Assembly (NCBI GenBank): GCA_963969495.1
Contig: OZ018335.1
Coordinates: 87,888,440 to 87,952,439 of the forward strand
Length of the DNA stretch: 64,000 nt
Direction of reading: 5' to 3'
DNA from: Ceratothoa steindachneri
Taxonomy: Eukaryota > Arthropoda > Malacostraca > Isopoda > Cymothoidae
The notes beneath the pieces are model-generated. The model saw nothing but the letters and a program-made list of their open reading frames with translations. It did no database searches and was not told the origin of the DNA. The translations under genes were made by a program, and so were the position numbers. Positions 23,122 through 33,763 of the stretch are shown here, piece by piece (position 1 is the first letter of the stretch; the number at the start of each line of letters is the position of its first letter).

Positions 23122-24497
23122 TGTCGTAGAATGGACTCTCAACGATATACCATATATAACTATTCGTTGAGGGAACTTATTTAATTATCTTTAGAGTGCG
23201 TGGATGTCTAGGCTGACGGATATTATGTATCTTCGATATGCTTAAGAAGTGGAACTGAGCTCAAGGATAATAATATTGCTATCATTAATAAAATTGAGTT
23301 TTATTAATAAAAACTATCAACAACACACAAAACGGAAAATATTGACATAAACAGAGAATTGGAAAGGGTCGTGGGAAATCGAGCTAAACCGGGAATTAAG
23401 AGATTTAAAAAGGTAAAACAAATATAAATTAAAGGGATGAGATGGTTCGCTAAACCATTTAAAGCACAGGCTAGAGTTGGCAAAAGGGTTAAATACTCAA
23501 AGGTAACGTTCGGCTTACGTAATTATACTTGTTGTGCAGAGAAAGGCTACGTGAAGGAATTTTCGGTCCACTGGCGAGTTCCAGCCAAAGGGGCGGGGAA
23601 TTAAATGATCCTGACGTGGCGTCTTATGAATGAGAACCGTTTCTTGACGAACGGCTTGAAGAAAAATGGCTGTTCTACGTTGTTCTCTTCTGAACAACAG
23701 GGGGAGTGAGAACCGTCTCGTCTACGGGCTCGAGAACAATGGCTGTTCTAATGTTGTTCTCTTCTGAACAACAACGGGGAAGGGTGAGACCGTTTCTTGG
23801 CGAACGTGCTCAAACCAACAATGGCTGTTCTACGTTGTTCTCTTCTGAACAACAGGGGGGGGTGAGAACCGTTTCTTGTCAACGGGCTCGAACGACCAAT
23901 GGCTGTTCTAACGTTGTTCTCTTTCTGAACAACAGATGGGGGTGAGAACCGTTTCTTGTCAACGGCCTCAAAAGAACAATGGCTGTTCTAACGTTGTTCT
24001 CTTTCTGAACAACAGGGGAAGCCTCGTGGACTTGGCGTCACGAAGGCTCGAACCTTGGCACTCAAGGGATATTGTCCTTCTTCTGGACAAGTGATGGTGA
24101 GTCTCGAGGTCGAGGTCCCTTGGCGCACAAGGTGAGAGTGGGTTGTAGTGATGTTTCGTGACGAAAATCTGGATCTCCAATCTGATCTTAGTGGTAAAGT
24201 TTCCATCTAAATAGTCGAGACATCTCTTTGGCGTGGGGGACTATGGAGTGGGAGCTTCGAGGGAATGCACAGCCGAGCCTGAGAACAATGCCATATCTGC
24301 CCATAAGCCTAACTCAATCTGGCGAGGTCTGCGCATGGGGCAAACGGGGGAAGATAAACCTCCTTGTTTAAACATTGACTCAGGTGGCTGCGATAAGGCC
24401 CCAGGCTTCAAAGCAAAGATGCATGTGGGTAGCATCGTGGTTTTAAATAACATGTGATAGTGGTTGAAATTAAGCGGCCTCAACCCGTTCTATCACA
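23122..24497 (-). repeat. gypsy-1 LTR, left (3' LTR of the element)
   Basis: It starts TGTCGTAGAATGG and ends TTCTATCACA, the TG...CA form expected of an LTR. The interior holds five tandem hairpin-bearing units (23632-24014). A minus-strand AATAAA lies at 23305-23300 within a small palindrome (AATAAAA...TTTTATT) and could serve as the polyadenylation signal. Directly right of the LTR the minus strand reads GGAATGGAGGGG, a good polypurine tract. Confidence 0.92.
23632..24014. repeat. Five-unit tandem array in the left LTR
   Basis: Units of 76-80 bp start at about 23632, 23708, 23786, 23864 and 23944. Each holds GAGAACCGTTTCTTG-like sequence, an ATGGCTGTTCT block and a hairpin GTTGTTC-tct(t)tct-GAACAAC with a perfect 7-bp stem. 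Position and periodicity suggest U3 enhancer repeats of the LTR. Confidence 0.85.
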
Positions 24498-24509
24498 CCC
24501 CTCCATTCC
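24498..24509 (-). promoter_or_regulatory. gypsy-1 polypurine tract
   Basis: GGAATGGAGGGG on the minus strand abuts the start of the 3' LTR (TGTGATAG), where plus-strand DNA synthesis would be primed. Confidence 0.7.
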
Positions 24510-24913
24510 GGGGGAAGTTGTCACTTCGAAAAAAAGAGAGAAGGGACAACGATAGAGCTCCGTTGTGGGGAACTCGTTTTCTTGTACCAACCATACCTTC
24601 ATGCACCTAACTAGTATTACCTCAATACATATGATTATTTTGATCTTTTGATTATTAGGGAAAATAACCTTTGTTACAACTTAATAAAAAAAAGGGGCAT
24701 GGATCAATGAAATGATATAAAATTAGTACATATGGGACAAAATAATTTATACGTAATTCAATAGGTCCAAATATATATACATACAAAAAAAATAGACATT
24801 GAGCGTTACAAAATTCAGACATATACATTAACTAATTTTATTACAAGAGAATCTAATTTAAGTCGTACAAGACGGTATATACCTACATGGAGATACTAAT
24901 CCTATGAATACAA

Positions 24914-25831
24914 TTACTCTACGCTATTCGGTAACGCATTCCTACTGAGTGCGTCAGCGACCTGGTTATCGGAGCCTTTTATATAATTTATTTTAAATTG
25001 ATACTCTTGCAAGAGTAAACTCCAGCGCATGATTCGGCCGTTGGAGTGTCGCACATTCCTAATATAGGCTAACGGACGGTGGTCGGTTCCTATCTGAAAT
25101 TCTTTTCCTATCAAGTACATTTTGAATTTGTCTATAACCCAGATAATTGATAGAGCTTCCTTCTCTATAGTGGCATATCTCTTTTCGCGTGGTAATAATT
25201 GGCGACTAGCATATGCAACTGGATGACTCGTTCCGTCATCCTCGTATTGAAGGAGTACACCTTCAATGCCCTCGTTGCTCGCGTCGGTCTTAATCCCAAA
25301 GGATTTTTCCGGGTTGGGCAACTTTAAAATGGGCGCAGAAATGAGCTTACTCTTGAGCTGATTAAAATGGGAAACAGCGACATCATTCCAACGTAGACGA
25401 TCGGGTGAATTCTTTTTTAAAAGGGAGCTGAGGGGCGCCGAAATTGCAGCGAAATTCGGAACAAATCGCCAATAGTACGAAGCTGATCCTAGGAACGATC
25501 TTAATTGCTTCTTTGTAATCGGGAGGGGCATGTCGGCGATTGCCTTAATCTTGTCCTCTTGGGGACCTAACTTGCTTTGTCCTATTTTGAAACCCAAGTA
25601 TTTTATGGTTTCGTGGGCAAAATGGCATTTGCTGGGGCCAATGGTGAGGCCATTTTCGCGCAGTCGCTCGAAGAGAGCTAATAGGGTGGTTAAATGGTGA
25701 CTCCATTTAAATAGTTCTTGTAGCTGACTCTTTTGATGTGGTGTCAGCTTCGCGTCAATATCCAGGTCAGAGGGTTCAAAAGACTCGCCTGGTAGGGAAG
25801 AAGGAGGGTAATCGGCATCAGGTTGGCTTCA
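24914..25831 (-). pseudogene. gypsy-1 pol: RT remnant joined to RNase H
   Basis: After an in-frame stop at 25829 the frame runs through an RT N-terminal piece (KLTPHQKSQLQELFK). At about 25712 it jumps directly to HLTTLLALFERLRENGLTI and KCHFAHETIKYLGFKIG, which in the family lie after the catalytic box. The fingers and palm are therefore deleted in frame. RT thumb and connection follow (PITKKQLRSFLGSASYYWRF), then a complete-looking RNase H: IKTDASNEGIEG, EKEALSIIW, GTDHRPL and VADALSR. A stop comes 10 codons after VADALSR, and no integrase is found in the 417 bases left before the LTR. It cannot copy or integrate itself. Confidence 0.9.
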
Positions 25832-26140
25832 CACTGTCTGTATTAAATTAAGGGACTCCGCGGGGTAATCTTCTTCAAGCGCCGATGTTTTGTCCAGTGC
25901 TACGAACGTATCTCCATGGGCGCGTTGGGGGTACTTTTTTTCTTTGGGTCCACGGCCAGTCTCCGTGTCCTTGTCTAAGGCCTTATCACCTAAGGGTGAT
26001 AGTAATTCACACTCCTTTTGTGCCGACCTAAGGTCCTGGTTAAGGGTCTCCGAGAAATCGGACGGTATCGGGGTTCTGATGGGGACGGGCTCCTGGGCTT
26101 CTTTCTTAGCTCGGCCTCGAGGAAGGGCGGCCTGAGACAC
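25829..26140 (-). pseudogene. gypsy-1 pol: spacer between protease and RT
   Basis: A charged, proline-rich stretch in the same frame as the protease and RT pieces. It ends with a premature TGA at 25829-25831. No domain is recognised; such variable linkers are usual between protease and RT. Confidence 0.6.
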
Positions 26141-26153
26141 AGGGTCAGAACTT

Positions 26154-26662
26154 ACTTAGGGGCTCTGTCCTATAAGTACGGAACAGAATTGTATGGGTGC
26201 TGAAATGACTTCAGCCCAGCCATCATAATATTGACACTGCAGGTAACATCTAACGACGGGGAATTGGTTCGCCCGCCCAAGGTAGTCATGTACCACCGCA
26301 AACTTTTCGTGGTTAAGGTCCACTGGGGGGAGGAGTTCGTCGGACACGATGAAACACGTACATCCTGTGTCCCTGACGAGAGTCGATACTCGGCAGCCGT
26401 TCACGCTGCCCTCCTCAAATTTCAAAGTTCCCGGAGAACTTTTATCAAAAATAAAATTTACCTGGTGGCCTGACGGAGGGGGAGAAGTTTATGCTTGGGT
26501 CTGCACCACCGGGGGAGCCGGGGTTGCATTAATCTGGTAAACTTGGTGGGCTGGTCCGCTTTTAAGCCTAGAATTTTGGGGCAATTCCAGCTCATGTAGT
26601 TTTCTACACCACAGGTGAAGCATATGATTGATCGCTTCTGGAAGAGAGATGGAGGATAAATC
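26154..26662 (-). pseudogene. gypsy-1 zinc knuckle and protease
   Basis: In the gag frame, ICFTCGVENYMSWNC encodes a CX2CX4HX4C knuckle whose His is now Tyr (26600-26640). After a stop near 26480 comes the aspartic protease with VRDTGCTCFIVSD (the DTG motif intact) and the C-terminal APIQFCSVLIGQ. A TAA ends the segment at 26154-26156. In the family the knuckle packages RNA and the protease cuts the polyprotein. Confidence 0.8.
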
Positions 26663-27738
26663 TTAACGGAAAGTTTGGAGTCCCGTTGTTGGTTTTGGGG
26701 AAAGAAGTTTTGGGGTTTTTACGGGGCTTGGAAACTTCGTCGGCTCTCCTGTGAAGGGGCGCGAATCCTTCATTCTTTCCTGGTTGGGGGGTTGGTGAGA
26801 AGTTCGATTCTCCTTTGGGTATAAATTATGGCTCGCGACATAGACATCCGCTTCTTCGGTACATTCTTTAAAGGTCTGGCACCAACGATCCTTGACGAAC
26901 GCGCGGATCTCTGTCGGGAGAGACGCCAAAAATTAATCCCGCAACACGAAGTCTGTTAAGGACTCGTAGTTCGGATCAACCTTTGAGGATTCTAACCAAA
27001 ATTTAAAATTCCTCTGAAGAATGTATCCGAATTGACGGAACGTCTGTCCGTGTTTAAAACGACCTCCTCGAAATTCTTGGCGGTAGAAATCGGGAGTCAT
27101 ATTATGAGCGGCCAATAACCCAGCTTTTAAGGTGCTGTAGTTAATTGTACATTCAGATGGTAAAGATATAAAAATTTCGCGCAATTTACAATTTAACAAG
27201 GGAAGTAATCTGACTACACCTTCAGCCTCCAGATCCATGTTATTGATTTTGAGGACCTTTTTGAAGTGGGCTAAAAATGCTCCGAAATCCTCTCCGTCCT
27301 TGAAATTGGGAAGCTTTAGTGGAAGATTGGGGGGGGGGCTTCAAAACGTTAACTAGATGACTGTATTTCTGCTTCAACACGAGCTAATTCAATCCGATGG
27401 TGAAGCTCAGCTTGTCTTTTCCGTTCCTCTCTTTCTCTTTCTTCTCGTTTGATTTCTCTTTCTCTTTCTTCTCGTTGGATTTCTCTTTCTTTTCGTTGGA
27501 TTTTTCTTTCTCTTTCTTCTCATTGGATTTCTCTTTCTCTTTCTTCTTGTTGGATTTCTCTTTCTCTTTCTTCTCGTTGGATTTCTTTTTCTCTTTCTTC
27601 TCTTAACTTTTCTCTTTCCGTTCTTTGCTTCTCTTGAACGTACTCAATTAGTTCTTTTCCGGAAAGTCCCAAGGATTCTCCTTGCGCTTTAAAGATTTCG
27701 AACTGAGTCATCTTTACACTTGGGGGCGCAATAGTCAA
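26663..27738 (-). pseudogene. gypsy-1 gag
   Basis: The N-terminus (from 27738) reads MTQFEIFKAQGESLG soon after the start. It leads into an Arg/Glu-rich repeat that should form a charged coiled coil (27425-27605). A frame change near a run of nine or more Cs/Gs at about 27333 precedes the capsid-like region: LPNFKDGEDFGAFLAHFKK, then MDLEAEGVVRLLPLL and YRQEFRGGRF. Stops occur at about 26931 (RD*FLASL) and 26663. The order and spacing are those of a gypsy gag; the product would be truncated. Confidence 0.85.
27425..27605 (-). repeat. 27-bp coding minisatellite in gypsy-1 gag
   Basis: About six copies of a 27-bp unit (plus strand TCTTTCTTCTCGTTGGATT and variants) encode the nonapeptide REREIQREE in tandem. 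The unit length, a multiple of three, keeps the frame open on both strands. Confidence 0.85.
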
Positions 27739-28056
27739 CCAACTAAAATTATTGCAAAAAGAATTATGCCTTCTAGAGAATTAGCCTACCTAAATATTGA
27801 CACTGACCTATTCGTACTTGGTTTCTCGATCTAAATAACCACTGACTAAAATCACACACAAACAAATTATTATAACAGTTCCTTGAGCTATTCCAGCTTC
27901 TTAAGTCTCAAAAAAAGGGGATAGCTTTCGATAAAACAAAATGGAACTACTATACTCTATTATTACAACGAATAACACTATGCTTTACTCGACTGAGACC
28001 AGTGTTTGCAAAGATATAGCGTTAAACCTTACACACTTGATACCAAATTTAAATAG

Positions 28057-28060
<4 letters not shown>

Positions 28061-28118
<58 letters not shown>
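28061..28118. repeat. (TA)n microsatellite at the primer-binding-site position
   Basis: About 58 bp of TA lies directly next to the right LTR, where minus-strand primer-binding-site sequence is expected. Confidence 0.9.
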
Positions 28119-28123
<5 letters not shown>

Positions 28124-29499
28124 TGGAATGGACTCTCGACGATATACCATATATAACTATTCGTTGAGGGAACTTATTTAATTATCTTTAGAGTGCGTGG
28201 ATGTCTAGGCTGGCGGATATTATGTATCTTCGATATGCTTAAGAAGTGGAACTGAGCTCAAGGATAATAATATTGCTATCATTAATAAAATTGAGTTTTA
28301 TTAATAAAAACTATCAACAACACACAAAACGGAAAATATTGACATAAACAGAGAATTGGAAAGGGTCGTGGGAAATCGAGCTAAACCGGGGATTAAGAGA
28401 TTTAAAAAGGTAAAACAAATATAAATTAAAGGGATGAGATGGTTCGCTAAACCATTTAAAGCACAGGATAGAGTTGGCAAAAGGGTTAAATACTCAAAGG
28501 TAACGTTCGGCTTACGTAATTATACTTGTTGTGCAGAGAAAGGCTACGTGAAGCAATTTTCGGTCCACTGGCGAGCTCCAGCCAAAGGGGCGGGGAATTA
28601 AATGATCCTGACGTGGCGTCTTATGAATAAGAACCGTTTCTTGACGAACGGCTTGAAGAAAAATGCCTGTTCTACGTTGTTCTCTTCTGAACAACAGGAG
28701 GGGTGAGAACCGTCTCTTGTCTACGGGCTCGAGAACAATGGCTGTTCTAATGTTGTTCTCTTCTGAACAACAACTGGGAAGGGTGAGAATTGTTTCTTGG
28801 TGAACGTGCTCAAACGAACAATGGCTGTTCTACGTTTTTCTCTTCTGAACAACAGGGGGGGGGGTGAAAACCGTTTCTTGTCAACGGGCTCGAACGACCA
28901 ATGGCTGTTCTAACGTTGTTCTCTTTCTGAACAACAGGGAGGGGGTGAGAACCGTTTTTTGTCAACGGCCTCAAAAGAACAATGGCTGTTCTAACGTTGT
29001 TCTCTTTCTGAACAACAGGGGAAGCCTTGTGGACCTGGCGTCACGAAGGCTCGAACCTTGGCACTCAAGGGATATTGTCCTTCTTCTGGACAAGTGATGG
29101 TGAGTCTCGAGGTCGAGGTCCCTTGGCGCACAAGGTGAGAGTGGGTTGTAGTGATGTTCGCTACGAAAATCTGGATCTCCAATCTGATCTTAGTGGTAAA
29201 TTTTCCATCTAAATAGTCGAGACATCTCCTTAGCGTGGGGGACAATGGAGTGGGAGCTTCGAGGGAATGCACAGCCGAGCCTGAGAACAATGCCATATCT
29301 GCCCATAAGCCTAACTCAATCTGGCGAGGTCTGCGCATGGGGCAAACGGGGGAAGGTAAACCTCCTTGTTTAAACATTGACTTAGGTGGCTGCGATAAGG
29401 CCCCAGGCTTCAAAGCAAAGATGCACGTGGGTAGCATCGTGGTTTTAAATAACATGTGATAGTGGTTGAAATTAAGCGGCCTCAGCCCGTTCTATCACA
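28119..29499 (-). repeat. gypsy-1 LTR, right (5' LTR of the element)
   Basis: Nearly identical to the left LTR from TCGTGGAATGG to TTCTATCACA. Its left end reads TA where the other LTR has TG, and there it runs straight into a TA microsatellite. It carries the matching five-unit array at 28628-29020 and should hold the promoter for minus-strand transcription. Confidence 0.92.
28628..29020. repeat. Five-unit tandem array in the right LTR
   Basis: Same five units as in the left LTR, with point differences. One hairpin is damaged (GTTTTTCTC at about 28833). Confidence 0.85.
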
Positions 29500-29504
29500 G
29501 TCTC
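29500..29504. repeat. Target site duplication GTCTC, right
   Basis: Matches 23117-23121. Confidence 0.85.
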
Positions 29505-30589
29505 TAAAGGCGAAAAATATTTGTTCAATCCTACCTCCACATTTGATTTTTTTTAATTTTCAAGTGATGACCCCTAATCCTATTATTCACCTCTAAATAT
29601 AGAAACTAGAGGCCCTGGTCGCTTTTTGCGGGCTGTGATTTCATGTATTAACATCCAATTCATTTATCCCAAAAAACATTAAATTCCCCCAACTTTATAT
29701 ATAAAACATAAATGGATTATATCTTAAGTCCGATAACACAAAAGTAAACTACTTAAAAAACTATTCGTAACAAAAGTACTTTAAGTATCTCAATAACTAA
29801 AACCCGCCTCGATGATCTAATGTAAGAATGAGAAATACTCGTACATATTGAAAATTTCCATCTCATTAGATCCGATAGAGAAGGGCACTCCCGTGGTAAG
29901 ATGACTCTATATATAAATACTAAAATTCACACTGAATTAATTTTAAGGTTGTCCAACTCAGTTTGTGAACTTATAGCAATTAAATTTATCATCAATAAAA
30001 ATGTTTATGATTCAATAAATTACTATCGACCACCAAAATGCACCAGTGTTAAATTTAGAGAACCTGTTGCCAAATCATAGATATCTTTGTCTCCTTTTCG
30101 TTTAGTACCATATGCTAATCGACCCATGCCTACATTACAAAATGAAGTTAAACTGCAATTCCTGCGCATAAGCAGCTCGTGGTTCAAGCTTAATCGATCT
30201 TTTGTCCTCATAGGATGCAGATGAGTCGCTTTCGTTGTAGTGCAGACAAGCCTTCCGTGCCCTGTGCATTGGTTCTTTAAGCTTTTTGCTCTTCATTAGT
30301 CATACTCACGTACTTATTTCTTATCCAGATATGTCATAAATTACCTCAACACGTGATATAATTCTCCTGAAGTTTTCAGATGCCAAACATTTTGTGTTTG
30401 GTGCAACCAATAGAGGATCTTGTGTTTGTATGTAGCAAAAGGTTCTTGATTTTGATTTGAATGATGGATGATTTTTGTCCTCTTGGGATTGATCCCCCTA
30501 GTTTTTTCTTAAGAATGCTTGACTTGTGAAAATATAATAATGATGATTTTTGTATTCGTCTGTTGAAGTCCATATGACGTCACAACTCA
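29505..30589. other. No gene seen
   Basis: A 62-codon minus-strand frame (30211-30023) begins MRTKDRLSLNHELLMRRN and has no domain that I recognise. The rest is AT-rich without features. Confidence 0.45.
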
Positions 30590-31860
30590 CAGAGCTCCCA
30601 TCTATGAACTATAGAGAAGCTCTAGAGAAAAGGTAGCCTTTCAAGGCACGCTTGGAGTTACCAAGGACAAGGGGATGAGCGAATTCTGCGATCATCTGAC
30701 TCCATGCAGCTCAGGCGATTACGAAGAAAATTCAGTATGGGAGCAGAGCCCGAGGGCACGGTTAGGTGGGGGGTTCAGTGAAGAGTGCGGGTAAGGAAGA
30801 AATGCAGCATTTAAGATCTGATATGTACAATGAGATTAAAATTTATTGGTTATTGAATGGGGAACCAGTGCCGTTTGTGAAGCAGTGAAAATACATGAGA
30901 GAAACGTGCCTGGCGGAGAGGAGTACGGGCTGCAAAGTTTTTAACCATGTTGAGAGGGAGTTGGAGTATTCAAGGCGAGGAATGAAGAAGGCACGTAAGC
31001 CAACATTAAAGCTGTTGTGATCGAAATGACAGATATTATCAAGAAGGCACAGATACGGGATATGCAAACGTTAGCGACATGTGACTGAGAAATTTGTAAA
31101 TGTATCAGTAAAGGAGAATGGTAAGCTGTAAGGAAGAGCTAGAGTTTTTACTGAGACACGTCGGAACGAGTACCTACCACTAGTGTTCCTTTTCTATCAT
31201 CATTGATTTTCCTAATGTTGCGCGAGAGCAGTTCAATGATGATGTTATAAGCGGATAGTAGATTTGTAAGAGTCTCAGAAAAGGAAGCTGGGGAGAAGGA
31301 AAGAGCGAAATTTGCTGTCATCAGCTTAGAAATTAAAGGAAAGACTGAGACGGAGCATAGGAATACAAGGAGAAAGAAGATAGATATAAAACAGAAGGAG
31401 GACAAAAAGCGGTCTTACAGAACGCCGAAATACCCCTCTGCCGGCAAATATATATTATTATCAATATCAGTAGATTGAATACGAGCGGCACCAATGAAGG
31501 ATAGTGACAGAGGCAGTGAAGAATAGCAGTGTGGTAAACAGTATCAAATGCTCCCGACAGGTCCAAAAGTACCAGAATTAAAGGCGTGTCAGCATCGGAT
31601 GTACGGTGAAGGTGATCTGTTGCATGTAGGAAAGCTGTTCAATGCTGCCTCCTGCCTTCAAACCGGGTTAAAAGATCTCATTGGCTTTGTAAGAGGAGAG
31701 GTGATCGAGAAGCTGGGCTAATACCAATCTGCCTAGGACTTTTGACAGAATGGTTTGTACCTTGCGTAGTCTTTTAGGTTCAGGTTAAGCTTCTTTAGGA
31801 TAGGGTGTAAGACACCCTGTTTAAAGATAGTGTGGACTATAGTACCAGCTAAAACTAGAA
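30590..31860 (-). pseudogene. L2-type LINE reverse transcriptase fragment
   Basis: Minus-strand blocks appear in L2/CR1-group order with many breaks. At 31830-31750 are HPILKKLNLNLKDYARYKP and then FLSKVLGRLVLAQLLDHLSSY in another frame. SIEQLSY follows, then MDLSGAFDTVYHTAILHCL (31566-31500; LLDLSAAFDTVDH expected). The region to 31150 is decayed. Near 30990 are SFNVGLRAFFIPRLEYSNSL and FTNGTGSPFNNQ (LHWLPI region), and by 30650 a tail rich in chance stops. It lacks the catalytic box and is truncated at both ends. Confidence 0.7.
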
Positions 31861-32640
31861 AATCAAATATCAAAATCTATATTGTGTCTAAAATACTCGT
31901 TTAATTTCCATAAAATATGGACACCATATTCTTTGAAGTTTTTCTCTGCTAGTGTGTAAGTTTCATTTCATAGAACAGATGATAAAAAACTTATATAAAA
32001 AGTAATGTGTATTTGAAGAAATGAACTAGAGAAGATAAGTATAAATTTAGCAACGTACTCGTAAGTATCTCATAAAAATAAACAAAATATTAATAAGAAG
32101 TATGATTGCTTTTGTTCTGAATGAATTGAACACATCTTCGGGCGCAGGACTTTATTAATCTGTCGAATTGTCGCGGCCATTTTATTTCATTCTTCTTCTA
32201 ATCTTTGCTAGATATCTTCTAAATTTTTCAGGACTAAATGAAGGCTCTGCACAGGCTAGTTCATTACGTGGATATTTTCAGTATATACGATTTACATTAG
32301 CATCTGTGTTGTTTAGCAGGAAGCATTCGCCTGCTTAAAAATAGACTCACGTACTACCACTTTTAGGAGAGAGTATAGAATATGTTCCTTAGGTGGGTTC
32401 TTGTATAACGCAGATTGATTTTACTTAACAGCTTAAACGGACAACAAGTAAATTACAAGCCAAGACTAATTTAAGCAGACATCCAAGAAGTGCCGATGAA
32501 AATAGGCACATTTAAAAAAAGAGATTAACAATACTCTTCTGCACGTTAGAGAACCCCCAAGAGCGCCTAAGAACCCTCATTTCTCCCCCACCGGGGCCTA
32601 AAATGCCCCCAGGAACCAAAACTGCCTCATAATCCTCGTC
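31861..32640. other. No gene seen; AT-rich
   Basis: No recognisable feature on either strand. Confidence 0.5.
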
Positions 32641-33763
32641 ACAAATATGCCAGTCGGATGTGATTAGGCAAAATTGGAGGTATTGAAGGAAGCTTGTTTG
32701 GGGATTAGCCTAAAGCCGAATTCAATATCAGAACAATCCAGAGAAAAGAGACGGACTGCAACTGCCAGAGATCACGAAGAGAATGAGAGGAAGATACGCG
32801 CCGCCTCGCCCTTCAATAGAAAGAGAGACAACAGACACTTGGGCAATCCTTTTCCTCTGCGCTAATGGACGTGCGAAATTATGAGATGCCGTGAGACGCC
32901 GCAATGAATGGAAGTGCCGCCTTCACAGAAACTTGCGACAAGTGTGAGAGCCCAGAAGGTCCCATCGGAAGTCGGACAAAGTCTGCCTCGCAGCTTAAGA
33001 ACCTTCTCGCCCTCGCGCTAAAAGGCGGAGTTTATTCTCGTCTAGCGATGTGTTTGATCCTAGAACCCTCTCCTTCGGACGGAGGGAAGAAAACCCCATT
33101 CGACCACTATAAATCGCCGCGCCAGAGTTGGAAGGCAGTATCCGCCGTCATCCCAGCCTCGTCAGTATCCGCTGAGTATCTTCCATCCGCACTGCCCCGT
33201 CAGTATCGGCCATCCGTGCTGCCCTGTTAGTATCCGCAGTCCTTCCTGCCCTGTCAATATCCTCTGTCCGCCCTCGTCGGTACCCGCTATTTGCGTCCCG
33301 TTGACTCTGCACAATTCTCGCAGAATCCCTCAAACTGACGGTATTCCCGTTAATTCACGTGAGTCTACCTCGACCCGCATCCCCCGGTCCTGGAACGCGG
33401 CGCGCTTACTCTCAATTCGTGTTACTCAAAAGCAAGATTGAATTCCCCCCCCCCCTCCCCCCGTAAGAGTCATTATCCAGAGACTATTGTTTGAACTTTG
33501 CACCAAGGCAAGGATTACTCCCTCGAACCAAATCTTCGAGGTAACAGCAACGCGAGACTCTCCTGTACAAGTGCTGTCTCTAATCCCCGCCCCCCCGAGT
33601 ATAAGCCTCATCGTCGTCTTGGTATCGCTCAAGGTCATTCGAGCGTCCCTCGGTTCATATTGTCCGTTTGTTTGTACGTTGAAAGCCCTCACAACGTCTC
33701 CCTCGCCGATTTAGCTGCTGAGATCCATGTAAATATAGCGTGTGTATAGACCATATTAAAGCT
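32641..33763 (+). other. GC-rich promoter/LTR-like block next to copy B
   Basis: A TATA-like CTATAAAT lies at 33107-33114 in a GC-rich context. It is followed from about 33135 to 33290 by degenerate repeats of roughly 30 bp built on CGTCAGTATCCGC and CCATCC..GCTGCCC. An ATTAAA at 33756-33761 could act as a polyadenylation signal. Together these resemble an LTR (U3-R-U5) into which copy B inserted at 33764, but I found no defined termini. The open frames here have no domain. Confidence 0.35.
33150..33290. repeat. Degenerate ~30-bp tandem repeat
   Basis: About five units share GTCAGTATC (variants GTTAGTATC, GTCAATATC and GTCGGTACC) and CTGCCC. They lie just downstream of a TATA-like box. Confidence 0.65.

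Larger units (their letters stand above)
23122..29499 (-). mobile_element. Ty3/gypsy LTR retrotransposon (gypsy-1), internally deleted
   Basis: Two direct repeats of about 1.38 kb bound a 3.6-kb interior whose gag-pol reads on the minus strand. Target duplication GTCTC flanks the whole. Gag, zinc knuckle, protease and RNase H are recognisable in that order. The fingers and palm of the reverse transcriptase, including its catalytic box, are deleted, and no integrase follows RNase H. From about 27240 down to 24914 gag and pol share one frame, interrupted by several in-frame stops, so the ancestor probably used a single gag-pol frame. A TA array now occupies the place of the primer-binding site. 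The LTRs differ at a couple of dozen positions by eye, so insertion was not very recent. Confidence 0.95.

Noticed and set aside
23632..24014. CRISPR-like array
   Set aside because: Units are tandem and nearly identical throughout with no unique spacers, lie in an LTR and recur in its partner LTR.
27397..27637. Plus-strand Phe/Ser-rich frames suggesting a membrane protein
   Set aside because: They are the antisense of the Arg/Glu repeat in gypsy-1 gag.
23122..29499. Endogenous retrovirus with an envelope gene
   Set aside because: No env-like frame lies between RNase H and the LTR; only 417 bases remain there.
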